Assembly: GCA_031549885.1 (NCBI GenBank)
Contig: JAVBPD010000133.1
Location: forward strand, 1-21,681
DNA from: WQUF01 sp031549885
Lineage (GTDB): Bacteria; Bacillota; Clostridia; Clostridiales; Clostridiaceae
Reading direction: 5' to 3'
DNA length: 21,681 nucleotides
Part shown: positions 1 through 7,674 of the stretch, in pieces
How the letters are laid out: the number at the start of each line of letters is the position of its first letter
Position numbering within the stretch: position 1 is the stretch's first letter
Made by a program: the position numbers and the translations under genes
Notes under the pieces: generated by a model
The model's database searches: none
Told to the model about the DNA's origin: nothing
What the model saw: the letters and a program-made list of their open reading frames with translations, nothing else

Positions 1-108
1 AATGAAGTAACAGATACTATAGGAAAAGCTCTAGGCATTGATTTTACTAGAAAAAGAATGCAATTGTCACAAATAAAAAAAATTTTATCAGAAGTAAAAA
101 AAAGATGA
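1..108 (+). CDS. 3' end of an unidentified gene (partial)
   Basis: Frame 1 is open from the first base of the window and stops at TGA 106-108, giving 35 codons of a protein whose beginning lies outside the window. The tail is basic and rich in Lys, Arg and Ile (residues such as GKALGIDFTRKRM, then a run ending KKR). That is compatible with a soluble, possibly nucleic-acid-binding C-terminus, but no family is recognisable. It lies just upstream of a foldable segment that may act as its 3' structure. Because there is no start codon in the window, the coding call rests only on the open frame at the edge and could be chance. Confidence 0.4.
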   Translation, partial: NEVTDTIGKALGIDFTRKRMQLSQIKKILSEVKKR

Positions 109-124
109 TTCTATAACAAATTTA

Positions 125-203
125 TGACTTTTTATAAGGACATACATTCCTTTGTATTCAAAGGTTTGAGGTCCCTTTTTACCTCTTTTGGGTGTCAAAG
201 TCA
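125..203 (+). ncRNA. candidate structured RNA / multi-branched 3' element
   Basis: This segment can fold into nested helices. The closing stem pairs TGACTTT (125-131) with AAAGTCA (197-203). A second stem pairs GACAT (139-143) with GTGTC (192-196) with one G-U pair. Inside are two hairpins: CCTTTG (149-154) with CAAAGG (159-164) around a 4-nt loop, and GAGGT (168-172) with ACCTC (181-185). That gives a three-way-junction layout. It begins 16 nt after the stop of the upstream gene and sits before the DUF296 gene. It does not match a riboswitch consensus that I recognise, and it could equally be an unusual terminator or chance pairing in AT-rich DNA. Confidence 0.35.
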
Positions 204-231
204 GGATATTATCTTAGTAAGAATTAAAATC

Positions 232-237
232 TATAAT
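232..237 (+). promoter_or_regulatory. possible -10 box for the DUF296 gene
   Basis: A perfect TATAAT lies about 80 bp before the chosen start of the DUF296 gene. The hexamer 17 bp upstream (209-214, TTATCT) is a poor -35 match, so this promoter is weakly supported. If it is real, transcription starts downstream of the foldable segment at 125-203, and that segment would not be in this gene's leader. Confidence 0.25.
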
Positions 238-316
238 ATAATAGTAATAGTATTATGAAGCTTTTAAAACTGTTCTTCTTATAAAAATTCCATAAATAAG
301 AAAGTAGGTGTTAATC

Positions 317-742
317 ATGGAATATAAGAGATTTAATGATAATATTGTTGTTCGCATTGATAAAGGAGAGGAAATCATCAAAAGCTTGTTTTTGGTTATT
401 GAAAAAGAAAAAATTAAACTTGGTACAATAAGCGGCATTGGTGCTGTTAATGATGCTTATATTGGTATTTTTAATACCACTACAAAGGAATATTCAAGCA
501 TGAATTATAGAGGGGATTTTGAAATTTGTTCTTTAAGCGGAAATATTTCAACTAAAGATCATGAAGCCTATATACATGCTCATATAGTTATTGGCAACAA
601 TCTTGAAAACAAAATCGTTGGTGGTCATTTAAATTCTGCAACTGTAAGTGCTACTTCTGAAATTTTTATACATAGTATAGAAGGTCAAATAGATAGAAAA
701 TTTGATGATGAAATTGGTTTAAATCTCATTAAATTTATATAA
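317..742 (+). CDS. PPC/DUF296-domain protein (PD1-like)
   Basis: This 141-residue protein is about the size of a single PPC (plant and prokaryote conserved, DUF296) domain. It has the family's histidine pattern: YIHAHIVIG around residues 85-93 and GGHL near 102-105, where H87, H89 and H104 are the expected metal ligands. The N-terminal part (LGTISGIGAVNDAYIG, about 35-50) also fits. Bacterial members are small trimeric proteins of unsettled function, often called DNA-binding with PD1-like motif. ATG 317 is preferred over GTG 308 because an AGGTG sequence (306-310) lies 6 nt before it. The gene stands alone on the plus strand and ends at a strong hairpin. I infer no specific substrate. Confidence 0.85.
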   Translation: MEYKRFNDNIVVRIDKGEEIIKSLFLVIEKEKIKLGTISGIGAVNDAYIGIFNTTTKEYSSMNYRGDFEICSLSGNISTKDHEAYIHAHIVIGNNLENKIVGGHLNSATVSATSEIFIHSIEGQIDRKFDDEIGLNLIKFI

Positions 743-749
743 AAAAAGT

Positions 750-784
750 AAATGCATGTTTGATTTTTAATTAAACATGCATTT
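750..784. terminator. bidirectional rho-independent terminator
   Basis: A perfect 12-bp stem pairs AAATGCATGTTT (750-761) with AAACATGCATTT (773-784) around an 11-nt T-rich loop. It lies between two convergent genes, 7 nt after the DUF296 stop and about 30 nt beyond the sulfatase stop on the other strand. A- and T-rich flanks allow it to serve both. Confidence 0.85.
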
Positions 785-814
785 TGAAATTTTATCCTTT
801 TATTTAAAGTTTAA

Positions 815-3130
815 TTAGTCTGTAACTTTTATATTTACATTGTATATCCTGCTTTGAAATTTGCTAGATTCAATACTATATTCTTCTGTGACAGGTGTAG
901 TGTGTTGGCATCCAACATCGGCAGTTTCATCAAATGAAATCTGATTGCCCATTGTATGGTTAATGCGGCCTTCTGCCACCTTTTCATTGTTGATATAAAG
1001 AGTACCATTTCCTCCTTTGTTTCGCCCACCGCCGTCATATTCAAACTTGAACCTTATTTGATTGCGCTGATCGCAAATCGGCTTGCTTGACCTGATATAA
1101 TAGCGTTCCATAGAAAGCCAGTTATAACAGAAACATGGTATACCATCTTTCACATAGAGTGAATATCCACCAAAACGTCCACCTTGAGCGAAAACAACGC
1201 CATCAGTGTAACCAGGAGAAACTTCAACTTCTGCAGTTATCTCATAAGAGTGGTTTTTCAGTGAAATAAAGGCGTGTTCAGAGAGCCCACCCATGCCTTC
1301 ATACAATGTTATCTCTTTACGATCGCCCATGATGGTAGGTCTGCCTACGCGATCTGGATATGCTAAAACATAACCGCCGCGCACATCTAGTGGAAATACA
1401 TTATATTTTAAACCTTCTTCATAGAATATCTTTCTCATTTCCTCAAGCTTTTCTGGATAAACTGCAGCAAGGTTATTTGACATGCTGAAATCTTCATCAA
1501 TGTTATAAAGTTCCCAAGGTGCATCAGAGGTGCGTTTATGGATAGGTCCAGGTGTCCAAGTCACCTTATCTACAACGCCTGCAAACCAGCCTTCGTGGTA
1601 AATGCCGAAATTGGTAAATACTGTGAAATATTGTGTCTTGCGCTGATCTTTAGCCGACTTATTATCTAATGCATATTTCATGCTAATACCTTCCATGGGG
1701 CGTTGCTTAATGCCATCTACTGTAGCTGGAATTGGAATATTGCAAAGCTCATAGACTGTTGGTGCTATGTCAATAACATGGTGGAACTGTGGATGAACTT
1801 CGCCATTTCCTTTATATTTATTAGGGTAGTGGAATACCATAGCATTTCTCTGTCCGCCAAAATTAGAGGCTACAGTTTTGCAATACTTAAATGGCGAGTC
1901 CATAGAAATAGCCCAACCTGCAGCATAATGGTTATAAGCCATATCTGTGCCAAGCTTATCCATATTCTCATATATAAAGTCAAGTGGCTCATTTTCTTCA
2001 TTTATTGTAGTATTTTCATTAAACATGCCTGTCATTTTGCCTTCTGTGCTTGCGCCATTATCGCCTAGAATGTAAAAAACCGCTGTATTTTCTAATTGCC
2101 CTATCTTCTCTAGGGTATCAATTATACGTCCAATTTGATCATCAGTATGGCGTGCAAAGCCAGCATATATTTCCATCTGGCGAGCATAGAGCTCTTTTTC
2201 TTTATCAGACAGCGTATCCCAATCTGCTATAGCATCTGGTTTATCAGCAAGTTTAGTGCCTTCTGGGATGATACCCATTTTTAGCATATTTTCATGAGTA
2301 CGAGCACGAATTACATCCCAACCCTCATCAAACTTTCCTTTAAACATTTCACGGTATTTAGCTGGTGCATGGTGAGGTGCATGTGTTGCACCAGGTGCAA
2401 AATAAGTAAAAAATGGTTTATCTGGTGTTAGCGTCTTAAGTGATTTTACCCAATGGATGAACTGATCTGCTAAATCCTCTGTTAAATGGTAATTTTCCTT
2501 GTCAGGTACTGGTATTCTGTCAAGGTTGCTCACTAGTGATGGGCGATATTGATTGGTTTCAGCAGCAAGAAAGCCATAAAATTTGTCAAAGCCTGAAAAA
2601 GTTGGCCAATGGTCAAAGGGGCCAGACATGGTAGTTTCCCACACAGGGGTTTCATGGCATTTACCAAATTGTGCAGTGGCATAGCCATTTTCACGCAGCA
2701 CTCGTGCCATTGGGGTAACGGTGTTAGGCCTTGTTGAGGTATTGCCAGGATAGCCGGTACCTAATTCGGTAATATTTCCCATGTTAACAGAGTGATGGTT
2801 ATAACCAGTTAATAGAGCAGCTCGTGTAGGTGCGCAAACTGCTGTAGTATGGAAGCGGTTAAAGCGAATGCCAGAATTAGCCAGTCTCTCAGCAGTTGGC
2901 ATTGAAATAGGGCCACCAAAAACACTAGAAGCGCCATAACCCATATCGTCTAGTAGAACGATTAATATATTTGGTGATCCTTCTGGAGCTTTTATGGTAA
3001 AACGTGGAGGCATTGGAGGCTCCCCATCATCTAAAAACATAGTTGTACATGGCTTATATTCAGGCTCACGAATGGGAAGCTGTGTACGGTCAGGAATATA
3101 TGGAATTTTGGGGTCTTGATAATCCGACAT
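815..3130 (-). CDS. Cys-type arylsulfatase (sulfatase family, formylglycine-dependent)
   Basis: A 771-residue hydrolase of sulfate esters. The core sulfatase fold runs from about residue 52 to 580. It contains the metal-binding DD at 61-62, the signature CAPTR at 99-103 (C-x-P-x-R) whose Cys becomes formylglycine, GKCHE at 156-160 in place of the usual GKWH, His 250 in GATHAPHH, and the GDNGAS metal site near 356-361. The last 170 residues look like a beta-sandwich module of the kind seen in long arylsulfatases of about 770 residues. There is no signal peptide, so it should act in the cytoplasm on imported or internally released sulfate esters. The start is set by GAAGGAGAG just upstream. The maturase gene ends 29 nt before it, so the two form one unit. 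The natural substrate cannot be told from the sequence. Confidence 0.95.
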   Translation of the reverse strand: MSDYQDPKIPYIPDRTQLPIREPEYKPCTTMFLDDGEPPMPPRFTIKAPEGSPNILIVLLDDMGYGASSVFGGPISMPTAERLANSGIRFNRFHTTAVCAPTRAALLTGYNHHSVNMGNITELGTGYPGNTSTRPNTVTPMARVLRENGYATAQFGKCHETPVWETTMSGPFDHWPTFSGFDKFYGFLAAETNQYRPSLVSNLDRIPVPDKENYHLTEDLADQFIHWVKSLKTLTPDKPFFTYFAPGATHAPHHAPAKYREMFKGKFDEGWDVIRARTHENMLKMGIIPEGTKLADKPDAIADWDTLSDKEKELYARQMEIYAGFARHTDDQIGRIIDTLEKIGQLENTAVFYILGDNGASTEGKMTGMFNENTTINEENEPLDFIYENMDKLGTDMAYNHYAAGWAISMDSPFKYCKTVASNFGGQRNAMVFHYPNKYKGNGEVHPQFHHVIDIAPTVYELCNIPIPATVDGIKQRPMEGISMKYALDNKSAKDQRKTQYFTVFTNFGIYHEGWFAGVVDKVTWTPGPIHKRTSDAPWELYNIDEDFSMSNNLAAVYPEKLEEMRKIFYEEGLKYNVFPLDVRGGYVLAYPDRVGRPTIMGDRKEITLYEGMGGLSEHAFISLKNHSYEITAEVEVSPGYTDGVVFAQGGRFGGYSLYVKDGIPCFCYNWLSMERYYIRSSKPICDQRNQIRFKFEYDGGGRNKGGNGTLYINNEKVAEGRINHTMGNQISFDETADVGCQHTTPVTEEYSIESSKFQSRIYNVNIKVTD

Positions 3131-3159
3131 AACATTCTCTCCTTCATTTTATTATAAAT

Positions 3160-4275
3160 TTATCTAGGCATTTTTCGTGCAATATCCTGCATTCTTGGCA
3201 ATGCATAATCAAAGAATTTCTTATACCCATCGCAATAGTAATTGAGCCCTAATGAGCTTTGAGAAACCTGCTCTCTATCTCTGCGGCACCCGTTGCGACA
3301 GATAGGAAAATAGTTGCAGCCGCTGCATTTTTCACAAACTGCATAGGATGATTTAATGAAATTTTTTGATACTTTATTATTCAGCATATCAGCAAATGAA
3401 TCTGTGTGAATATTTCCCATTTTCCAGTTATCAAGCACATAAAAATCACAAGGATAAACATCCCCATCTGCTTCAATTACAGGGTAACTTTGACAATAAC
3501 CTATCATTCCACAGCTTTCAGGCTCCTCGCCCATTAACATTCTGATATAATTGTCAAACATGCGAACTGAATAGTAATCTCCATTAATAAAATCAGCATA
3601 CCACAGATCAAAGAAACGGCATAAAAATGATCCAAACAGCTTGCTATTAAGTGAGTAGGGGTTAGATCCGTGTATTTCATTTAATCTATCTAAACATGGA
3701 ATTAGTTGAATATAGTGCATATTATTTTTTTTATAAAACTCATATGCCTTATTAGGATATAGTGCGAAATTTTTTGTTAAAACCGACAAAATATTAAATT
3801 CTGCACCAGCCTCTTCCAATATGGTTGCTGCTCTCATACACTTTTTATGTGTGCCTTTACCATTTGCATCTAATCGCAAAGCATTGTGAACATCCTTACA
3901 CCCATCAATAGAAAGACCCACAAGGAAATGATTATCTGCTAAAAAACGAGCCCATTCTTCATCTATCAAAATGCCATTTGTCTGGATCGAATTAAAAACT
4001 TGAATAGAATTTATATTAAACTTTTTTTGTAGTGCAATGAATTCTTTAAAAAAATTGAGCCCAGCAAGCATAGGTTCGCCACCTTGAAAAACAAAGGATA
4101 CAAATTGAGTTGCTTCTTTTAGCGATTTTTTTAAAATTATACTAAGCGTATCTATTGACATGATGCCGCGGCTTGGTATACTACGTGATTGAATCACATC
4201 ATTGTAAAAACAATAAGAGCAACGCATATTGCAGTTTCCTGAAGCGGGTTTTATTAACAAAGATAAAGCATCTAT
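3160..4275 (-). CDS. anaerobic sulfatase-maturating enzyme (radical SAM, SPASM)
   Basis: This enzyme oxidises the active-site Cys of a sulfatase to C-alpha-formylglycine using S-adenosylmethionine and iron-sulfur clusters, without oxygen. The radical-SAM motif CNMRCSYC (CxxxCxxC) is near the N-terminus. SPASM-type auxiliary-cluster cysteines appear in the C-terminal half, in SCGMIGYC, YPCDFYVLD, CEKCSGCNYFPIC and NGCRR. The Asp of YPCDFYVLD is the proposed catalytic base in the Clostridium perfringens enzyme, which this protein resembles from LSLLIKPAS onward. The nearest standard start is TTG at 4258-4260, but it has no ribosome binding site. An AGGTG (4281-4285) lies 5 nt before an in-frame ATA at 4273-4275, giving ATA-GAT-GCT and the expected residues DALSLLIKPAS, so I begin there. 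The gene is followed at once by its presumed target sulfatase. Confidence 0.93.
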   Translation of the reverse strand: MDALSLLIKPASGNCNMRCSYCFYNDVIQSRSIPSRGIMSIDTLSIILKKSLKEATQFVSFVFQGGEPMLAGLNFFKEFIALQKKFNINSIQVFNSIQTNGILIDEEWARFLADNHFLVGLSIDGCKDVHNALRLDANGKGTHKKCMRAATILEEAGAEFNILSVLTKNFALYPNKAYEFYKKNNMHYIQLIPCLDRLNEIHGSNPYSLNSKLFGSFLCRFFDLWYADFINGDYYSVRMFDNYIRMLMGEEPESCGMIGYCQSYPVIEADGDVYPCDFYVLDNWKMGNIHTDSFADMLNNKVSKNFIKSSYAVCEKCSGCNYFPICRNGCRRDREQVSQSSLGLNYYCDGYKKFFDYALPRMQDIARKMPR

Positions 4276-4354
4276 GATATCACCTACTTTACATTAATAT
4301 TCTCATCAAATTTAAAACTGTGGATTATTGACTTACTAATTTTGTTCGAATAAA

Positions 4355-4379
4355 TGCCATTTCATCAATTGAAATGGCA
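4355..4379 (-). terminator. terminator of the DUF1269 gene
   Basis: A perfect 10-bp stem, TGCCATTTCA (4355-4364) with TGAAATGGCA (4370-4379), closes a 5-nt loop. On the minus strand it begins 6 nt after the DUF1269 stop and is followed by a short TTTATT tract. It should separate that gene from the maturase-sulfatase unit, which then needs its own promoter in 4286-4354. I see no convincing -35/-10 pair there. Confidence 0.75.
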
Positions 4380-4385
4380 GGATTT

Positions 4386-4841
4386 TTATTTAGATGCGAT
4401 GGTTCTATATACATCTCCATCAAGCTCTTTCATAGCATTATCGATAAAAATTGGGCTGCTTTCATCACAATTAGTAATAATAGCAATACGTCCACTGTTT
4501 AGCTTTTCTTTTATCTTGTTTACAAAATCGTCTTCAAATTTATCTTGTGAATAATCTATACCTGCGCCAATAGCTGTTCCAGCAAGCATACTGATTAAGA
4601 AGCCAAGTGGGCCTAAAAACATACCAACAAGCATGCCAATGAACATACCACTCCAAGTATCATCTCCGCTTGCAGAGCTTTTCTTTAAAGCTTCAATTTC
4701 ACCATTTGGCCCTTTTCGGAGCATAACGCTGTATCCCATTGAAATATCACCCCTTAAGGCAAGGTCTTGCAACTTGTGCGACGCTTCAATTGCTTTTTTC
4801 TCGTCTGCAAAAGTGATAATAACAAAGTTTTCAGTTTTCAT
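4386..4841 (-). CDS. DUF1269-family membrane-associated protein
   Basis: A 151-residue protein with the plan of DUF1269 proteins. The N-terminal alpha/beta half opens with MKTENFVIITF and ADEKKAIEASHKLQDL. A Gly-rich hydrophobic stretch lies around residues 65-95 (MFIGMLVGMFLGPLGFLISM, then AGTAIGAG), probably one membrane hairpin. The soluble tail contains the SGRIAIITNCDE strand. The function of the family is unknown, and members are often linked with stress or envelope genes. The start at 4841 is chosen over an in-frame upstream ATG at 4859 because a perfect AGGAGG (4849-4854) lies 7 nt before it. The gene stands between two hairpin terminators and is probably transcribed alone. Confidence 0.85.
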   Translation of the reverse strand: MKTENFVIITFADEKKAIEASHKLQDLALRGDISMGYSVMLRKGPNGEIEALKKSSASGDDTWSGMFIGMLVGMFLGPLGFLISMLAGTAIGAGIDYSQDKFEDDFVNKIKEKLNSGRIAIITNCDESSPIFIDNAMKELDGDVYRTIASK

Positions 4842-4919
4842 TTTAATTCCTCCTAACATTCTTATATTGTTTAATACATTAATATTATGTCATTATTTTA
4901 TCAAACTAATCTCAATGAA

Positions 4920-4942
4920 AAAACTCCCCAATGGGGAGTTTT
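4920..4942 (-). terminator. terminator overlapping the LAL regulator stop codon
   Basis: A 10-bp stem, AAAACTCCCC (4920-4929) with GGGGAGTTTT (4933-4942), closes a 3-nt loop and ends in a T tract on the minus strand. Its base overlaps the TAA stop codon (4941-4943) of the regulator gene, so the hairpin can form fully only after ribosomes leave. Confidence 0.88.
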
Positions 4943-7427
4943 ATAAATGAATTACGTAAGAAAGTTCATGCCTTGAATGAATATTCAATTTATAAAATAT
5001 ATTTTTTAATGCCATTTTTACCGTTTCTGGGCTTATAAATAAGGCTTTTGCTATTTCTTTATTTGTTTTGCCTTGTTTTGCAAGCTGGACAATTTCAAAT
5101 TCACGCAAGGTCAATGTATTTTTTACTTCATTTAAATTTTTCTTTATTTTTAAAATACCAGATTTTTGTTTTGCGCACATATCAATAATACAATGTAGAC
5201 CCTCTGCATCTGACACTTTGGTTTTTACTTTTTTTAGTAAGCTTTCAAGCCACAGACCATGCTCAGCAAATGGCAAATAAATTTCATCAGGCAGTGCAAT
5301 AGAAAGGGCTTTAAGCAAATATTTTGCAGCTTCTTCCTCGCTTCCTATCATGGCCTTTGCACATGCAAGATAAATGAGGTAATAAACTTTTGCAAGTTGA
5401 ATTGGAATGGATTCTGCTTTTTCAAGGAGCAATTCAGAAATGCCAAAAAGCTTATTGAACTCCTTTGTAATAAGAAGGAGTTTTGCGTAAAGTAGCATTG
5501 CAAAGCTTGCATGTTGTCCATAAACATAATTTAAAATACTTTTTTCTTTCATAATCCAGCTTGGAAGATTTTTTGTTTCACCTATACAAAGCATTAACCA
5601 CACACGGCATAAGTCGTATGCAATGGGGAGAGCATTTTCCTTTCCTGTTTTCATTCTATCATGAAGCTCAGAAAGGCAGGTGCCGTAACGTTCTGCATCG
5701 CCACGTAATAAAGCAATTCGTGCCAATATAAAGTCTGCTCCTAAACAGACAGTATCCTGCTGTTTTGTGGTTGCAAGATAGATGGATTTATAACAAAGTG
5801 TCTCTGCAATAGATAAACGCCCTGAATATAGTGCAGCTTCAGCTTTCATCAGTGTAGGGCTGCCCATGCAATGGCCACCTGTTAGAGTAAAATAATCTGA
5901 CATACATTTTTCTAACAGGGCGATCTCATTTGAAAGGTTTCCAACATCACGCCAATATTGATACAACACTGACGGAGAAACAGGTGTGAAAGAATGCTTG
6001 AAATCAAATAAATCAGACTGCCCGCCTAAATCTGCAAGAGCTAAACGTTGAAATTTATTCATTTTAGATATATCGTTAAAAGCTGTATAAGAGTATAAAA
6101 AATAATATTCTCCTCTGATTTTCTTCATGTTTATTTCATCATTGTTTTCATATATTTGCAACACTTCTTCGATAATTTTACAGCAAACTTCAAAACTTGA
6201 TTTTTTCCCACGCACATATTGTTCCAGTGCAAAAACTAAAAAAATATCAGGATACTTAGAAAGCTTTTCTTTTGGACATTCTGTAAATATTTTTTCAAGC
6301 ACTGCATCAATATCATTGCCATTTTGACCGATTAAATCATTGTTTCTAAGCGGCACAGATAATACAGCATCATAGTCCTCAGAAAGGGAAAAGAAATAAA
6401 GTGCAAGAAAAAATTCTTGAACTAAAAGCTGCGCTTTACCAGCACGAAAGTAGAGAAGTTTCTTTCTTTCTTTGCTGTATTCATTGAATCTATCTTGTAA
6501 AAATTCTTGCAATATATTATGAACTATACAGCTTTGGCCATGCACATCATAAGAAACAAACACTAAATCGCTCAGCAATTTAACAATATGTTCAGATAGC
6601 TTAGCTGTATCTAGCATAATAGCAATTTGTTTGGTATTTATACTAGAAAATAAAGATAGAGATGCAAGTAGCATCTGATCGGCAGAACTCATGGGTTTCC
6701 AAATGGTTGTAAAAAGAAGTCTTTCTATGCTTGGTTCTTTTCCAAGTTCTCCTGTTAGCTGGTAATGCAGAACTTGAAGTCGAATGGCTGAAATCCATCC
6801 AGAAGTATGATCCATTGCTTGCTTTATTTCATAAACAGTGAGGTTAAATCCATATAACTTGAAATATGTAGCTACCTCTTTTTCATTGAAGAGAAAATGA
6901 CTTGCATCTAATTTTGTAATATATGGTGCGCTTAAAGGAACTGGAAGATCATCGTTTAACTGCTGTGTAATAACTACAATATGCAGATTATCATTGCCAT
7001 GTTGCGACAGAGCAGTTATCAGTTCATACGGAGCATCACTTTGAATAAGGTGATAATTATCAATTACTAAAACTGTTGGAGAATCACAGCAAATTTCCTG
7101 CATTAATTCAGCAATTTCCGAAAGATTTTCACGCACAGGAGATCCCAATGCTCTAAGGGAATCAGAAGTTTTATTATCAATTTTTGCAAAGACAGAGCAA
7201 AGCCTTTTCCAAACCTTATTTAATGATTCGCCAAAAGCTGTATACCAATATTTATTTATACATGTTGTGGTGCTTCTTTTGAGATATTCCTGAACTGTAA
7301 CAGTTTTTCCTGATCCCGATGGTGCAATAACGACAGTAAGTGCGTGCTGAAAAATAATATCAAACATGGACATAAGTCTGTCAGGTATGTAAATTATATT
7401 ATCCAATGGGGTATTAGTCAAAGGCAA
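4941..7427 (-). CDS. MalT/LAL-type LuxR family transcriptional regulator
   Basis: A large ATP-dependent activator of about 828 residues with the domain order of MalT-like LAL regulators. The N-terminal nucleotide-binding domain has a P-loop, APSGSGKT, near residues 35-42, and a Walker B strand, VLVIDNYH, near 119-126. A long helical, TPR-like middle (about 330-760) probably senses an inducer. A C-terminal LuxR helix-turn-helix (LTLREFEIVQLAKQGKTNKE, with NIHSRHEL at its end) binds DNA. The length is close to MalT (about 900). The usual reading frame can begin at GTG 7439, but AGGTGG (7436-7441) overlaps that codon and lies 8 nt before TTG 7425-7427, which I take as the start. It is upstream of the DUF1269 and sulfatase genes and may control them, but that is inference. 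Confidence 0.9.
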   Translation of the reverse strand: MPLTNTPLDNIIYIPDRLMSMFDIIFQHALTVVIAPSGSGKTVTVQEYLKRSTTTCINKYWYTAFGESLNKVWKRLCSVFAKIDNKTSDSLRALGSPVRENLSEIAELMQEICCDSPTVLVIDNYHLIQSDAPYELITALSQHGNDNLHIVVITQQLNDDLPVPLSAPYITKLDASHFLFNEKEVATYFKLYGFNLTVYEIKQAMDHTSGWISAIRLQVLHYQLTGELGKEPSIERLLFTTIWKPMSSADQMLLASLSLFSSINTKQIAIMLDTAKLSEHIVKLLSDLVFVSYDVHGQSCIVHNILQEFLQDRFNEYSKERKKLLYFRAGKAQLLVQEFFLALYFFSLSEDYDAVLSVPLRNNDLIGQNGNDIDAVLEKIFTECPKEKLSKYPDIFLVFALEQYVRGKKSSFEVCCKIIEEVLQIYENNDEINMKKIRGEYYFLYSYTAFNDISKMNKFQRLALADLGGQSDLFDFKHSFTPVSPSVLYQYWRDVGNLSNEIALLEKCMSDYFTLTGGHCMGSPTLMKAEAALYSGRLSIAETLCYKSIYLATTKQQDTVCLGADFILARIALLRGDAERYGTCLSELHDRMKTGKENALPIAYDLCRVWLMLCIGETKNLPSWIMKEKSILNYVYGQHASFAMLLYAKLLLITKEFNKLFGISELLLEKAESIPIQLAKVYYLIYLACAKAMIGSEEEAAKYLLKALSIALPDEIYLPFAEHGLWLESLLKKVKTKVSDAEGLHCIIDMCAKQKSGILKIKKNLNEVKNTLTLREFEIVQLAKQGKTNKEIAKALFISPETVKMALKNIFYKLNIHSRHELSYVIHL

Positions 7428-7468
7428 ATATAAACCCACCTTTCAAGAATTGAATATCTCTTTTGCTT

Positions 7469-7498
7469 AGTATAACATAACTTAATTTTAATTTACAA
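7469..7498 (-). promoter_or_regulatory. likely promoter of the LAL regulator
   Basis: On the minus strand, TTGTAA (7493-7498) is followed after 18 bp by TATACT (7469-7474), with an extended -10 TG one base upstream of the hexamer. It lies about 40 bp before the start codon. A 7-bp inverted repeat, TTATAAA (7501-7507) with TTTATAA (7515-7521), sits just upstream of the -35 and could be an operator, although AT-rich chance pairing is possible. Confidence 0.5.
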
Positions 7499-7620
7499 CT
7501 TTATAAAACGTTGATTTATAAGGGATTTTATACTTATTTCAGCACTGAAGAGTAAAAAAATTTCGCACAAAAAATAATAAAAAAACCTCCTGATTTAGGG
7601 TAAAAGCGGGTATATTGTAA

Positions 7621-7633
7621 TTAAAACCAAAAA
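7621..7633 (+). repeat. left copy of a 13-bp inverted pair flanking the IS remnant
   Basis: TTAAAACCAAAAA here is the exact reverse complement of 9060-9072. The pair brackets the decayed transposase at a distance of about 1.4 kb, consistent with terminal or subterminal inverted repeats. In DNA this A-rich the match could also arise by chance. Confidence 0.35.
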
Positions 7634-7674
7634 TATAAGTTCGCAAATCCCAAATAATAAGGAGGTTATTACAT

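Noticed and set aside
125..203. Known riboswitch class in front of the DUF296 gene
   Set aside because: I could not match the conserved bases of a class I know, and a TATAAT lies after the structure, so it may not even be in the gene's leader.
253..438. Minus-strand 61-codon frame overlapping the DUF296 gene
   Set aside because: It overlaps a recognised domain on the other strand and has no ribosome binding site or family features.
1703..2232. Plus-strand open frames inside the sulfatase region
   Set aside because: They are antisense shadows of a strongly supported sulfatase gene, have Cys/Ile-rich nonsense composition, and lack ribosome binding sites.
4633..4950. Plus-strand 105-codon frame over the DUF1269 gene
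   Set aside because: It runs antisense to a well-supported gene and crosses the terminator at 4920-4942, with no family resemblance.
7501..7521. Inverted repeat TTATAAA/TTTATAA as a terminator of a plus-strand gene
   Set aside because: No plus-strand gene ends there; it lies upstream of the LAL promoter and at most could be an operator.
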